59,981 nt of DNA, from positions 1-59,981 of the forward strand of contig JAFEDG010000151.1 of NCBI GenBank assembly GCA_018241745.1, given 5' to 3'. Made by a program: the position numbers and the translations under genes. The notes below the pieces were generated by a model that had not been told where the DNA came from, did not search any database, and worked only from the letters and a program-made list of their open reading frames with translations. The first letter of the stretch is position 1, and every line of letters starts with the position of its first letter. The stretch comes from Pseudomonadota bacterium. Lineage in GTDB: Bacteria > Pseudomonadota > Gammaproteobacteria > Burkholderiales > Casimicrobiaceae. This document shows positions 10,200 to 18,347 of this stretch, piece after piece.

Positions 10200-10520
10200 A
10201 TGAGCGGGTCCGCGTCGCACGAGACGGCGGCGGTCGTGCGGGTGCGCGTGCCGTCGCCGCTGCGCTCTTACACGGGCGGCGACGCGGACGTCGCGGTCGC
10301 GGTTCCACTGCTCGCACCCGAATCGCCGCCGACGCTCGCTGCCGTACTCGCCGCGCTCGATGGCGCATATCCCGGCATCCGCTTCCGGATGATCGACGAG
10401 CGCGGCCAGGTGCGGCCGCACATCAAGCTGTTCGTCGGCGACACGGCCGTGCGCGACCCCGAGACCCGGGTGGCGAACGGGGCCGTCGTCATGATCGTGG
10501 CCGCGTTGTCGGGCGGATAA
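10200..10520 (+). CDS. MoaD/ThiS-family ubiquitin-like protein
   Basis: 106 residues ending in a free di-glycine (AALSGG), the mark of beta-grasp sulphur carriers that are adenylated at the terminal Gly by an E1-like enzyme. The block RGQVRPHIKLFVGDTAV fits the MoaD/ThiS fold. No E1-like (MoeB/ThiF) or molybdopterin gene lies nearby. Its only close partner is the BNR propeller upstream, suggesting a shared but undefined role in sulphur transfer or protein tagging. Fold call firm, function unknown. Confidence 0.82.
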   Translation: MSGSASHETAAVVRVRVPSPLRSYTGGDADVAVAVPLLAPESPPTLAAVLAALDGAYPGIRFRMIDERGQVRPHIKLFVGDTAVRDPETRVANGAVVMIVAALSGG

Positions 10521-10574
10521 GTCCGACCCAGTCTTCCGGCGTCGGCACCGCGCGAAAATAGGGTCGGACCCTGC
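10521..10574. repeat. Palindromic repeat unit (GGGTCGGACCCT family), copy 1
   Basis: GTCCGACCC (10521-10529) and GGGTCGGAC (10561-10569) are exact inverted copies with a 31-base spacer. The right half belongs to the longer unit GAAAATAGGGTCGGACCCTG (10554-10573), which recurs three times at 29545-29637. The unit starts immediately after the stop of the MoaD-like gene and lies 70 bases before atpI, so the hairpin may also end transcription of the upstream operon. Confidence 0.75.
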
Positions 10575-10588
10575 ACCGCAACACGGCG

Positions 10589-10618
10589 TTGCCCGAGCCA
10601 CCGGTTTTGCAGTAAAAT
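10589..10618 (+). promoter_or_regulatory. Candidate promoter of the atp operon
   Basis: TTGCCC (10589-10594) and TAAAAT (10613-10618) are spaced by 18 bases, a plausible sigma-70 promoter. The GGAGG at 10621-10625 follows directly, before the first atpI ATG at 10641. The assignment rests on position and pattern only. Confidence 0.45.
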
Positions 10619-10640
10619 CCGGAGGTTTGCGTGGGTCCCG

Positions 10641-11090
10641 ATGCTGGACGTCGGGCAGGTTGCGGACGACACGATGAGCCTCGCCGGGCAGGATTCCGGG
10701 CTTGGCGCCCGCGGCCGGCCGCTGGCGTCGCGGCCGATACGTAACGTGCTGCGTTGGCAGGGGGCGGTGGCGCTGATCGGTGCCGCTGTCGCGGGTGCGC
10801 TGGGAGGCGTGCCTGCGGCGATGTCGGCTGCGGCAGGCGGGTTCATTCCGTTGCTTTCCACGGTGGTCTACGCGTTCGTCATTGGCCGCGGCGACAGGAC
10901 GCGCGCCGACGGGGTGATCTTCACGATGCTGCGCGCCGAGGGCGCCAAGATCGCGACGATCGTCGTCGGGTTGTGGGCGGCGCTGCACTGGCTCCCGGAA
11001 GTCGTCGGCCTTGCGCTGTTCGCGACGTTCGTGGTGTCGGTGCTGGTGTTCAGCGTGGCGTTCCTGGCGAAGGAGCGGCCGTTGCGCTAG
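10641..11090 (+). CDS. atpI: ATP synthase subunit I (AtpI)
   Basis: 149 residues with four hydrophobic segments at about 43-60, 68-82, 103-118 and 124-140, the layout of AtpI proteins that head F1Fo operons and help assemble the c-ring. The sequence is poorly conserved, so the call rests on topology and on position directly before atpB. An internal ATG at 10674 (MSLAGQ) is an alternative start; GGAGG lies far (15 bases) from the first ATG. Confidence 0.85.
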   Translation: MLDVGQVADDTMSLAGQDSGLGARGRPLASRPIRNVLRWQGAVALIGAAVAGALGGVPAAMSAAAGGFIPLLSTVVYAFVIGRGDRTRADGVIFTMLRAEGAKIATIVVGLWAALHWLPEVVGLALFATFVVSVLVFSVAFLAKERPLR

Positions 11091-11169
11091 GCCCGTCGGG
11101 CCGCGTCGGTGGTAACGCAGTTGCAGCAAGAACGATCGACTATCCGATTTTCTCCAGGCATCTCTCTCC

Positions 11170-12000
11170 ATGGCAGAAGTCACCGAGCTCACCCCGAGTG
11201 AGTACATCAGTCACCACCTGACGTTCGACACCGTCGGCATCTTCGGCCACGACGCCACCAGCTTCTGGGCGATCAACGTCGACACGCTGGTGATGACGGT
11301 CATCGCCGCGGTCATCTCGTTCGGCTTCCTGATGTGGATGGCCAAGAAGGCCACGAGCGGCGTGCCGTCGAAGACGCAGGCGTTCGTCGAGCACTGGCTC
11401 GCGGTCATCGACGACTCGGTGCGCGGCATCTACCACGGCGACAGCAAGCTGGTCGCGCCGATCGCGCTCACCGCGTTCGTGCTGGTGTTCATGCTGAACT
11501 GCTTCGACTTCCTGCCCGTGGACATCATGTCGTGGATCTACGCGAACGTGTTCCACGCGCACTACTGGCGCAGCGTGCCCACGGCCGACATCAACACGAC
11601 GTTCGCGCTCGCGCTGTCGGTGTTCGGCATGATGATCTACTACTCGATCAAGGTTAAGGGTCTCGGCGGCTGGGGGCACGAGCTGATCTCCGCGCCGTTC
11701 GGCCTCAGGGCCCACTGGTCGGCGCCGCTGCTGATCATCGCCAACGTGCTGTTCCAGATCATCGAGTACGTCTCCAAGCCGCTGTCGCACAGCCTGCGGC
11801 TGTTCGGCAACCTGTACGCCGGCGAAATCATCTTCATGCTGCTCGGCATGCTCGCGGCCGCCGCCGCCGGCTGGGCCGTGGTCGCCGGCATCCTGCACGT
11901 GCTCTGGGCGCTGTTCCACATCCTGATCGTGCTGCTGCAGGCGTACATCTTCATGATGCTGTCCATCGTGTACATCTCGATGGCGCACGAGCACCACTAA
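11170..12000 (+). CDS. atpB: ATP synthase Fo subunit a
   Basis: 276 residues, an integral membrane protein that forms the proton half-channels next to the c-ring. The family motif SLRLFGNLYAGE contains the essential Arg (about residue 210), and the C-terminal LLQAYIFMMLSIVYISMAHEHH is typical of betaproteobacterial subunit a. Five or so membrane helices are visible. It follows atpI by 79 bases and precedes atpE by 52. Confidence 0.97.
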   Translation: MAEVTELTPSEYISHHLTFDTVGIFGHDATSFWAINVDTLVMTVIAAVISFGFLMWMAKKATSGVPSKTQAFVEHWLAVIDDSVRGIYHGDSKLVAPIALTAFVLVFMLNCFDFLPVDIMSWIYANVFHAHYWRSVPTADINTTFALALSVFGMMIYYSIKVKGLGGWGHELISAPFGLRAHWSAPLLIIANVLFQIIEYVSKPLSHSLRLFGNLYAGEIIFMLLGMLAAAAAGWAVVAGILHVLWALFHILIVLLQAYIFMMLSIVYISMAHEHH

Positions 12001-12025
12001 GGCTTCGTTGTTTTCACTTCGTTAG

Positions 12026-12328
<303 letters not shown>

Positions 12329-12361
12329 GCGATCCGCAGTAGACCCTGACAAGGGAAAGCG

Positions 12362-12832
12362 ATGAACATCAATTTCACATTGGTGATGCAGGCGATCGCG
12401 TTCTTCGTCTTCATCGTGCTCACGGCCAAGTACGTGTGGCCGATCATGGCGGCGAAGATCGACGCGCGGCAGAAGATGATCGCCGACGGCCTCGCCGCCG
12501 CCGAGCGCGGCCGTTCCGAGCTCGCCAACGCCGAGAAGCAGACGGCCGCGGTGATTGCGGAGGCCAAGGCCAAGGCGCAGGAAATCGTCGCGCAGGGCGA
12601 GAAGTTCCGTGCCGACACCGTCGAAGCCGCCAAGCGCGAAGCGAAGGTCGAAGCCGACCGCATCGTCGCCGCCGCCAAGGCCGAGATCGAGCAGGAAGTC
12701 GCACGCGCGAAGGAATCGCTGCGCACGCAGGTGTCGACGCTGGCAGTGGCCGGCGCGGGCAAGATCCTGCAACGCGAAGTGGACCCGCAGGCGCACGCGG
12801 CGCTGCTGCGCGAGATCCAGGGCCAACTGTAA
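12362..12832 (+). CDS. atpF: ATP synthase Fo subunit b
   Basis: 156 residues. One N-terminal membrane helix (about 6-25) is followed by a long charged, alanine-rich coiled coil, forming the peripheral stalk that holds F1 against rotation. The start ATG and MNINFTLVMQAIAFFVFI match the family opening. It sits 33 bases after atpE and 14 before atpH. Confidence 0.97.
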   Translation: MNINFTLVMQAIAFFVFIVLTAKYVWPIMAAKIDARQKMIADGLAAAERGRSELANAEKQTAAVIAEAKAKAQEIVAQGEKFRADTVEAAKREAKVEADRIVAAAKAEIEQEVARAKESLRTQVSTLAVAGAGKILQREVDPQAHAALLREIQGQL

Positions 12833-12846
12833 GGGACTGGACGAGC

Positions 12847-13383
12847 ATGGCCGAACTGCAAACCGTCGCCCGGCCGTACGCCGAGGCCGCGTTCGAGATC
12901 GCGAAGGGCGCCAACGCGCTGCCCCAGTGGTCCGGCGCGCTCAAGGCTGCCGCGGCCGTGGCAGCCGACGCGCGGATGAAGGATGCGCTCGAGAGCCCCA
13001 AGCTCGACGCCGCCGCCAAGGAGTCACTGTTCCTGTCGATCGCCGGCGATGCACTGCCGGCGGAGGGCCGGAACTTCGTGCGCGTGCTGATCGCGGCGGA
13101 CCGCATCAGCCTGCTGCCCGAGATCAGCGAGTTGTTCGAGGCGCGCAAGAATGCGGTCGAGAACGTGGCCACGGCCACGATCGAGACGGCGTTGCCGCTG
13201 TCGGACGCGCAGCTCGGCGAGCTGAAGGGCGCGCTGGCCAGGCATTTCGGCAAGACGATCGAGCCTACGGTCACCGTCAATCCGGCGTTGATCGGCGGCG
13301 CGCGCATCACGGTGGGCGACCGGGTCATCGACGGTTCGGTCCAGGGCAAGTTGACGACGATGGCGAACGCGCTGTCCGCCTGA
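12847..13383 (+). CDS. atpH: ATP synthase F1 subunit delta
   Basis: 178 residues. It links the peripheral stalk to the top of F1. The opening MAELQTVARPYAEAAFEIA and the C-terminal GGARITVGDRVIDGSVQGKL are strong family signatures. It lies between atpF and the atpA frame, as in other betaproteobacteria. Confidence 0.97.
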   Translation: MAELQTVARPYAEAAFEIAKGANALPQWSGALKAAAAVAADARMKDALESPKLDAAAKESLFLSIAGDALPAEGRNFVRVLIAADRISLLPEISELFEARKNAVENVATATIETALPLSDAQLGELKGALARHFGKTIEPTVTVNPALIGGARITVGDRVIDGSVQGKLTTMANALSA

Positions 13384-13440
13384 CATTGAAATGAACACTG
13401 CGGGCGCCGCGATGCGAGCGCCCTGCGACGCGAGGGCACC

Positions 13441-15126
13441 ATGCAGTTGAATCCTTCCGAAATCAGCGAACTGATCAAGGCCAAGATCCAGAACCTGGAC
13501 GTTGGCGCCCAGGAACGCACGCAAGGCACCGTCGTGTCGGTGACCGACGGCATCTGCCGCATCCACGGGCTGTCCGACGCGATGCAGGGCGAGATGCTCG
13601 AGTTCCCGGGCAACACGTTCGGCCTCGCGCTCAACCTCGAGCGCGACTCGGTCGGCGCCGTGGTGCTGGGCGAATACGAGCACATCAGCGAAGGCGACAC
13701 CGTCAAGTGCACGGGCCGCATCCTCGAGGTGCCGGTCGGCCCCGAGTTGCTCGGCCGCGTCGTCAATTCGCTCGGCGAGCCGATCGACGGCAAGGGCCCG
13801 ATCAACGCGAAGATGACGGACGTCATCGAGAAGGTGGCGCCGGGCGTGATCGCGCGGCAGTCGGTGTCGCAGCCGGTGCAGACCGGACTCAAGTCGATCG
13901 ACGCGATGGTGCCGGTCGGCCGCGGCCAGCGCGAGTTGATCATCGGCGACCGCCAGACCGGCAAGACCGCCGTCGCGATCGACACGATCATCAACCAGAA
14001 GGGCAAGAACCTCTTCTGCATCTACGTCGCCGTCGGCCAGAAGGCGTCGACGATCGCCAACGTCGTGCGCAAGCTCGAAGAGTACGGCGCGATGGAATAC
14101 ACGATCATCGTCGCCGCCTCGGCGTCGGAATCGGCCGCGATGCAGTACATCGCGCCCTACTCCGGCTGCACGATGGGCGAGTACTTCCGCGACCGCGGCA
14201 TGGACGCGCTGATCATTTACGACGACCTGACCAAGCAGGCGTGGGCCTATCGCCAGGTGTCGCTGCTGCTGCGCCGCCCGCCGGGCCGGGAAGCCTACCC
14301 GGGCGACGTGTTCTACCTGCACTCGCGCCTCCTGGAACGCGCGGCGCGCGTCAACGCCGATTACGTCGAGAAGTTCACGAAGGGCGAGGTCAAGGGCAAG
14401 ACGGGCTCGCTGACGGCGCTGCCGATCATCGAGACGCAGGCCGGCGACGTGACGGCCTTCGTGCCGACGAACGTGATCTCGATCACGGACGGCCAGATCT
14501 TCCTGGAAACCGACCTGTTCAACGCGGGCATCCGTCCCGCGATCAACGCCGGTATCTCGGTGTCGCGCGTGGGTGGCTCGGCGCAGACCAAGGTCATCAA
14601 GAAGCTGGGCGGCGGCGTGCGCCTGGCGCTCGCGCAGTATCGCGAACTCGCGGCGTTCGCGCAGTTCGCCTCCGACCTGGACGACGCGACGCGCAAGCAG
14701 CTGGACCGCGGCCGCATGGTCACGGAACTGATGAAGCAGCCGCAGTACTCGCCGCTGTCGGTGGCCGACCAGGCGCTGACGCTGTTCGCGGACGACGAGT
14801 TCAAGCTGAAGCAGGTCACCGACATCGTTGTCGGCAAGCTGTCGAAGCGTGGCGTCGACACCCGCTCGCTGAAGCACGGCGACGCGGAGAAGATCTCGGG
14901 CAACAAGGTGAAGCAGGTCGTCACCGTGCGCACGGGCGTCGAGCAGGAACTCGCGAAGAAGATCCAGCGGCTCGTCAAGGACAGCAAGCTCAAGGTGCAG
15001 GCGTCGATCCAGGGCGAAGCCGTGCGCGTCTCCGGTGCCAAGCGCGACGACCTGCAAAGCGCGATCGCACTCGTGAAGAAGAGCATTACCGACTACCCGC
15101 TGCAGTATGAGAACTTCCGCGACTGA
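13441..15126 (+). CDS. Chimeric frame: ATP synthase F1 alpha (N-terminal about 450 aa) joined to YajQ C-terminal domain
   Basis: The 561-codon frame begins as ordinary Atp[19 protein letters not shown]-loop GDRQTGKT (169-176), and the conserved run through [19 protein letters not shown]. At about residue 446-450 (LTLFA, 14776-14790) it changes into the C-terminal two thirds of YajQ/DUF520, a nucleotide-binding protein: [45 protein letters not shown] and the terminal FRD. The last 60-odd residues of AtpA and the first 45 or so of YajQ are missing. From memory of both families, AtpA has ..LTLFA.. and YajQ has ..[10 protein letters not shown].. at the join, so the fusion lies in short shared sequence. 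A normal alpha subunit is about 513 residues, and atpG, atpD and atpC should follow but do not. Either a true recombination or a library/assembly chimera. As drawn, this alpha lacks its C-terminal helical bundle. Confidence 0.9.
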   Translation: MQLNPSEISELIKAKIQNLDVGAQERTQGTVVSVTDGICRIHGLSDAMQGEMLEFPGNTFGLALNLERDSVGAVVLGEYEHISEGDTVKCTGRILEVPVGPELLGRVVNSLGEPIDGKGPINAKMTDVIEKVAPGVIARQSVSQPVQTGLKSIDAMVPVGRGQRELIIGDRQTGKTAVAIDTIINQKGKNLFCIYVAVGQKASTIANVVRKLEEYGAMEYTIIVAASASESAAMQYIAPYSGCTMGEYFRDRGMDALIIYDDLTKQAWAYRQVSLLLRRPPGREAYPGDVFYLHSRLLERAARVNADYVEKFTKGEVKGKTGSLTALPIIETQAGDVTAFVPTNVISITDGQIFLETDLFNAGIRPAINAGISVSRVGGSAQTKVIKKLGGGVRLALAQYRELAAFAQFASDLDDATRKQLDRGRMVTELMKQPQYSPLSVADQALTLFADDEFKLKQVTDIVVGKLSKRGVDTRSLKHGDAEKISGNKVKQVVTVRTGVEQELAKKIQRLVKDSKLKVQASIQGEAVRVSGAKRDDLQSAIALVKKSITDYPLQYENFRD

Positions 15127-15151
15127 CCGACGCGCCGCGGCCCGCTAGCGG

Positions 15152-16381
15152 ATGGACGTCCTGGTCATCGGCGCCGGCTTTGCCGGCGCATGTGCCGCGC
15201 TGATGTTGCGCGAGCGCCTGGGCGCGACCGTCACCGTGCTCGAGCGTGACGCCACGCCCGGCGGCATGCTGAAGACCTATGCGACGGAGGACGGACTCCC
15301 GTACGAATACGGCCCCCGCGTCGTCAGCGTATTTCGCGGCACGCCGGACGTGTTGCCCTTCATGCGGCGCTACGTGACGCTGGAGGAGCGCGACATCTAC
15401 CAGGGCACGCGGCTGCGCCCCGACTACCCGATCATCCCGTTCCCGGTCGATGCCGCGAGCCTCGCGCGGCTACCCTGCGGCGACGACATCCGCAAGCAGG
15501 TGGACGCGATCCGCGCACGCCGCGCGCCGCCAGGCGAGCGCGACCTGCGCGACTATCTCGAGACATCCGTGGGGCCGCTGCTGACGGAACTCGCGTTCGC
15601 AGGGTTCAACCGCAAGTTCTGGGGCCGCCGGCTCGAGGACATGCCCGCGACGTGGGGCAAGCTGCGTCGCCTCGAGCGGATCGCGGAGACCGGACACTAC
15701 CGGCTGCCGAGCGAAGCGCCCCACTACTACCCGGTCGGCGGCTTCAATCCGCTGTTCGCGGGCATGCTCGACGGCATCGACGTGCGCTACGGCGTCAGCG
15801 TCGAGCGGATCGAGCCCGCGGCCCGCACGACGCGCGTGACTACGGCCGCCGGCACGTTCGACGCCGACCTCGTCATCACGACCGCGCCGATCGACGCGCT
15901 GCTCGACTTCCGCTTCGGCAAGCTCGAGTGGCGCGGCTACCGGATCGAGCGCGACATCGTCGCGGCCGATTCACGCGAGAGGCTGGGCCGCGCACCCGAC
16001 GGCATTCCGTTCGCATGGATCTACACCCCGTGGCCGGAGACACCGGTCTGCCGGACCACGGACTTCGGCGTGATCCATCACGGCGCCGCCGACGTGGCGC
16101 AGCGGGGCCCGTCGGTCCTGCTGCGCGAGATCGTCGACGATCGCGTCCCGATGTACCCGGTATGGTGGGAAGACGAGCGCTTCCAGCGTTATCTCGAAGC
16201 AGTCACGGCGATTCCTGCCGTGATCCCGCTGGGCCGGCTGGGCCTCTACAAGTACACGACGACCGACAGCACGTACGGGATGGCGCGCAGGCTGGTCGAT
16301 TCGCTGGATGCCTATCTCGCAGGCGACCCGGCGCGCCGGCTGGACATCCTGCGCGCGGTGCGCGGCGACTGGGGCAACTGA
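15152..16381 (+). CDS. UDP-galactopyranose mutase-like FAD protein
   Basis: 409 residues. The N-terminal FAD-binding motif VIGAGFAGACAALML (5-19) is followed by ERDATPGGML. The block FNRKFWGRRLEDMPATWGKL (about 152-171) and GGFNPLFAGML resemble UDP-galactopyranose mutase, which makes UDP-galactofuranose for surface glycans; the C-terminal YTTTDSTYGMARRLVDSL fits the same family. The nearest relative may instead be a broader amine-oxidase-like protoporphyrinogen/UGM group. It starts 25 bases after the chimeric atpA/yajQ frame and is convergent with the next gene. Confidence 0.7.
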   Translation: MDVLVIGAGFAGACAALMLRERLGATVTVLERDATPGGMLKTYATEDGLPYEYGPRVVSVFRGTPDVLPFMRRYVTLEERDIYQGTRLRPDYPIIPFPVDAASLARLPCGDDIRKQVDAIRARRAPPGERDLRDYLETSVGPLLTELAFAGFNRKFWGRRLEDMPATWGKLRRLERIAETGHYRLPSEAPHYYPVGGFNPLFAGMLDGIDVRYGVSVERIEPAARTTRVTTAAGTFDADLVITTAPIDALLDFRFGKLEWRGYRIERDIVAADSRERLGRAPDGIPFAWIYTPWPETPVCRTTDFGVIHHGAADVAQRGPSVLLREIVDDRVPMYPVWWEDERFQRYLEAVTAIPAVIPLGRLGLYKYTTTDSTYGMARRLVDSLDAYLAGDPARRLDILRAVRGDWGN

Positions 16382-16394
16382 CGCGACGTCGCGC

Positions 16395-17594
16395 TCAACC
16401 GAACTCGCGCGCGATGGCGTCGAGCAATGCAGGCCGCGTCGACACCGCGACGACGCGCGCGCCCGAGAAGCGATCGAACCATCCGGCGTATGCGTCGCAG
16501 TCGACCTCCCATCCGCGCTTCGCGTACACGACGTTACGGCCGCCGAAGTAACTCGCGAGGTACGAGCTCCCACCCAGTACCGAGACGAACGCGCGACTGC
16601 CGGCAAATACGCGCAGCTGCAGTTCGTTGAACGTGAGTTCCGGGTACCGCGCATGCAGCTCCTGGATCGTCAGCACGTCCGGGAACTCGGCCTTGACTGC
16701 CTGGATGTCGCCGGTCTCGTGGATCGCCTGGTGATCGTTCACGATGTCGGCGGCGCGCGGCCGGTTGTAGACGACCTGGTAACGCCCGTGCAGGCGCCGG
16801 ATCACTGCCAGCAGCGTTTCCACGTCGATGAAGTTCGTGGGTTCACGGTGGCTCCGGTAGTGCTCCTCGGAATGCTTGTTGCAGATCACGCACGTGGGCA
16901 GTGCCCAGCGGAACCGCGGGTCCGCGTACACCGTGGCATACGGCGGGGGCGCCCATTGCCGGGTGTCGAGGTGCCTGGGAAACGCGAACCGGTCGTAGTG
17001 CCGACGGCCCGCTTCGCCCGACGGGTACTCGGTGATCGGCACGTAGCGCCGCGGGATGTCGCGTTCCTCGTGGCGTGGCGAGAAGTAGTAGAGCGCACGC
17101 GTGTCGGCACAGGCGGCCGTCGCCACGAGTTCACCGCGGCCATGCAGCCAATATGCGTACGGCACGACCGACAACAGCTCGAACGCAAACTCGCCGAAAT
17201 ACTGGGTTGCGTGGTCGAGCATCGCGTCGCAGCGAACGTGCGCCAGCGCGGCCAGCGCGGGTGCGAGCGGGAAATCCTTCGTCGAGTAGCACGCGACCGC
17301 GTCGATGTCGCCGGCGCGCGCGCGACGCGCCAGCGCGGGGCCGTCGCGCATCGCCCCCCAGCGGGCGCCGCCGCTCGCCCAGCACGCGCGCAGCAGCGCC
17401 CGGCGCTCGCGCATCGTCAGCGGGCCGCCGACCCAGCCTGCCAACGCCCGCGGAATACTGCGCAGGTACGCGGCAGGATCGGTGCGCGGGTGCGGCAGCG
17501 TATGGACGTCGACCGCGGCAGGCACGGGCACCAGCGTCTGCGGGTCGCAGCGACGCGACGGCTGTGCAAAGCGCTCGACGATGAGCGTCGTCAT
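16395..17594 (-). CDS. Conserved protein of unknown function, possibly glycan-related
   Basis: 399 residues, cytoplasmic by appearance (no signal peptide or membrane helix). I do not recognise the family with certainty. The C-terminal third (RVFAGSRAFVSVLGGSSYLASYFGGRNVVYAKRG) resembles the nucleotide-sugar-side Rossmann half of surface-polysaccharide glycosyltransferases and pyruvyltransferase-like proteins, and a CVICNKHSEEHYRSHREP stretch sits mid-protein. The neighbouring UDP-galactopyranose-mutase-like gene (convergent, 13 bases apart) supports a role in surface glycans, by inference only. Confidence 0.6.
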   Translation of the reverse strand: MTTLIVERFAQPSRRCDPQTLVPVPAAVDVHTLPHPRTDPAAYLRSIPRALAGWVGGPLTMRERRALLRACWASGGARWGAMRDGPALARRARAGDIDAVACYSTKDFPLAPALAALAHVRCDAMLDHATQYFGEFAFELLSVVPYAYWLHGRGELVATAACADTRALYYFSPRHEERDIPRRYVPITEYPSGEAGRRHYDRFAFPRHLDTRQWAPPPYATVYADPRFRWALPTCVICNKHSEEHYRSHREPTNFIDVETLLAVIRRLHGRYQVVYNRPRAADIVNDHQAIHETGDIQAVKAEFPDVLTIQELHARYPELTFNELQLRVFAGSRAFVSVLGGSSYLASYFGGRNVVYAKRGWEVDCDAYAGWFDRFSGARVVAVSTRPALLDAIAREFG

Positions 17595-17731
17595 CGGCGG
17601 CGTCCCGGGTCCGCCTGGGGGTACGCTGCTTGAAACATCGCGCGCGGCTCGCTATACAGGGTCATCCGGGCCCGCGCGATCATCGCCGTCCCGCCAACCG
17701 AGCCCCACGAATCCCTCCCCACCGATCCCCC

Positions 17732-18328
17732 ATGGAACGCGCCCATCCCCTGCCCGTCGCCGCACTCGAACAGCTGTTCCTCGACGCACGCACCTACAAC
17801 CGCTTCACCGAACGCGAGGTCGACGATGCGACGTTGCACCGGATGGTCGACCTGATGAAATGGGGACCGACGGCGATGAACGCGTGCCCCGCGCGCTTCG
17901 TCTTCATCAAGTCCGCAGCCGCCAAGGCGCGCCTCGGCCCGGCCCTGTCGCCGGGCAACCACGACAAGACGATGGCAGCACCGTGCGTGGCCATTATCGC
18001 CTACGACCTCGAGTTCTACCATCGCCTGCCCCTCCTGTTCCCGCACGTCGATGGCGAAGCGCTGTTCGCGAACAAGCCCGACGACGCACGCGCGGTGGCG
18101 TTTCGCAGCGGGACGCTGCAGGCCGCGTACTTCATCCTGGCAGCACGGGCGTTGGGCCTCGATTGCGGACCGATGGGAGGCTTCGACAATGCGCAGGTCG
18201 ACGCAACGTTCTTCGCCGGGTCGAGCTGGCGCTCGAACATCCTCGTGAACTTGGGCTATGGCGATCCCGCGTCGCTGCGTCCGCGCAACGCGCGGCTCGC
18301 GTTCGACCAGTGCGCACGCATCGAATGA
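17732..18328 (+). CDS. rutE: Malonic semialdehyde reductase-like nitroreductase (RutE/HadB family)
   Basis: 198 residues, matching RutE (about 196). It is an FMN-dependent nitroreductase-fold enzyme; RutE reduces malonic semialdehyde to 3-hydroxypropionate at the end of the Rut pyrimidine pathway. Seen here: RTYNRFTEREVDD, WGPTAMNACPARFVF (FMN contacts) and LGLDCGPMGGFDNAQVD. No other rut gene is present, so the substrate is uncertain, and the rutE symbol is by family only. The ATG at 17732 lacks a clear ribosome-binding site. Confidence 0.8.
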   Translation: MERAHPLPVAALEQLFLDARTYNRFTEREVDDATLHRMVDLMKWGPTAMNACPARFVFIKSAAAKARLGPALSPGNHDKTMAAPCVAIIAYDLEFYHRLPLLFPHVDGEALFANKPDDARAVAFRSGTLQAAYFILAARALGLDCGPMGGFDNAQVDATFFAGSSWRSNILVNLGYGDPASLRPRNARLAFDQCARIE

Positions 18329-18347
18329 CCGCACGCGGCGGCCGCTG

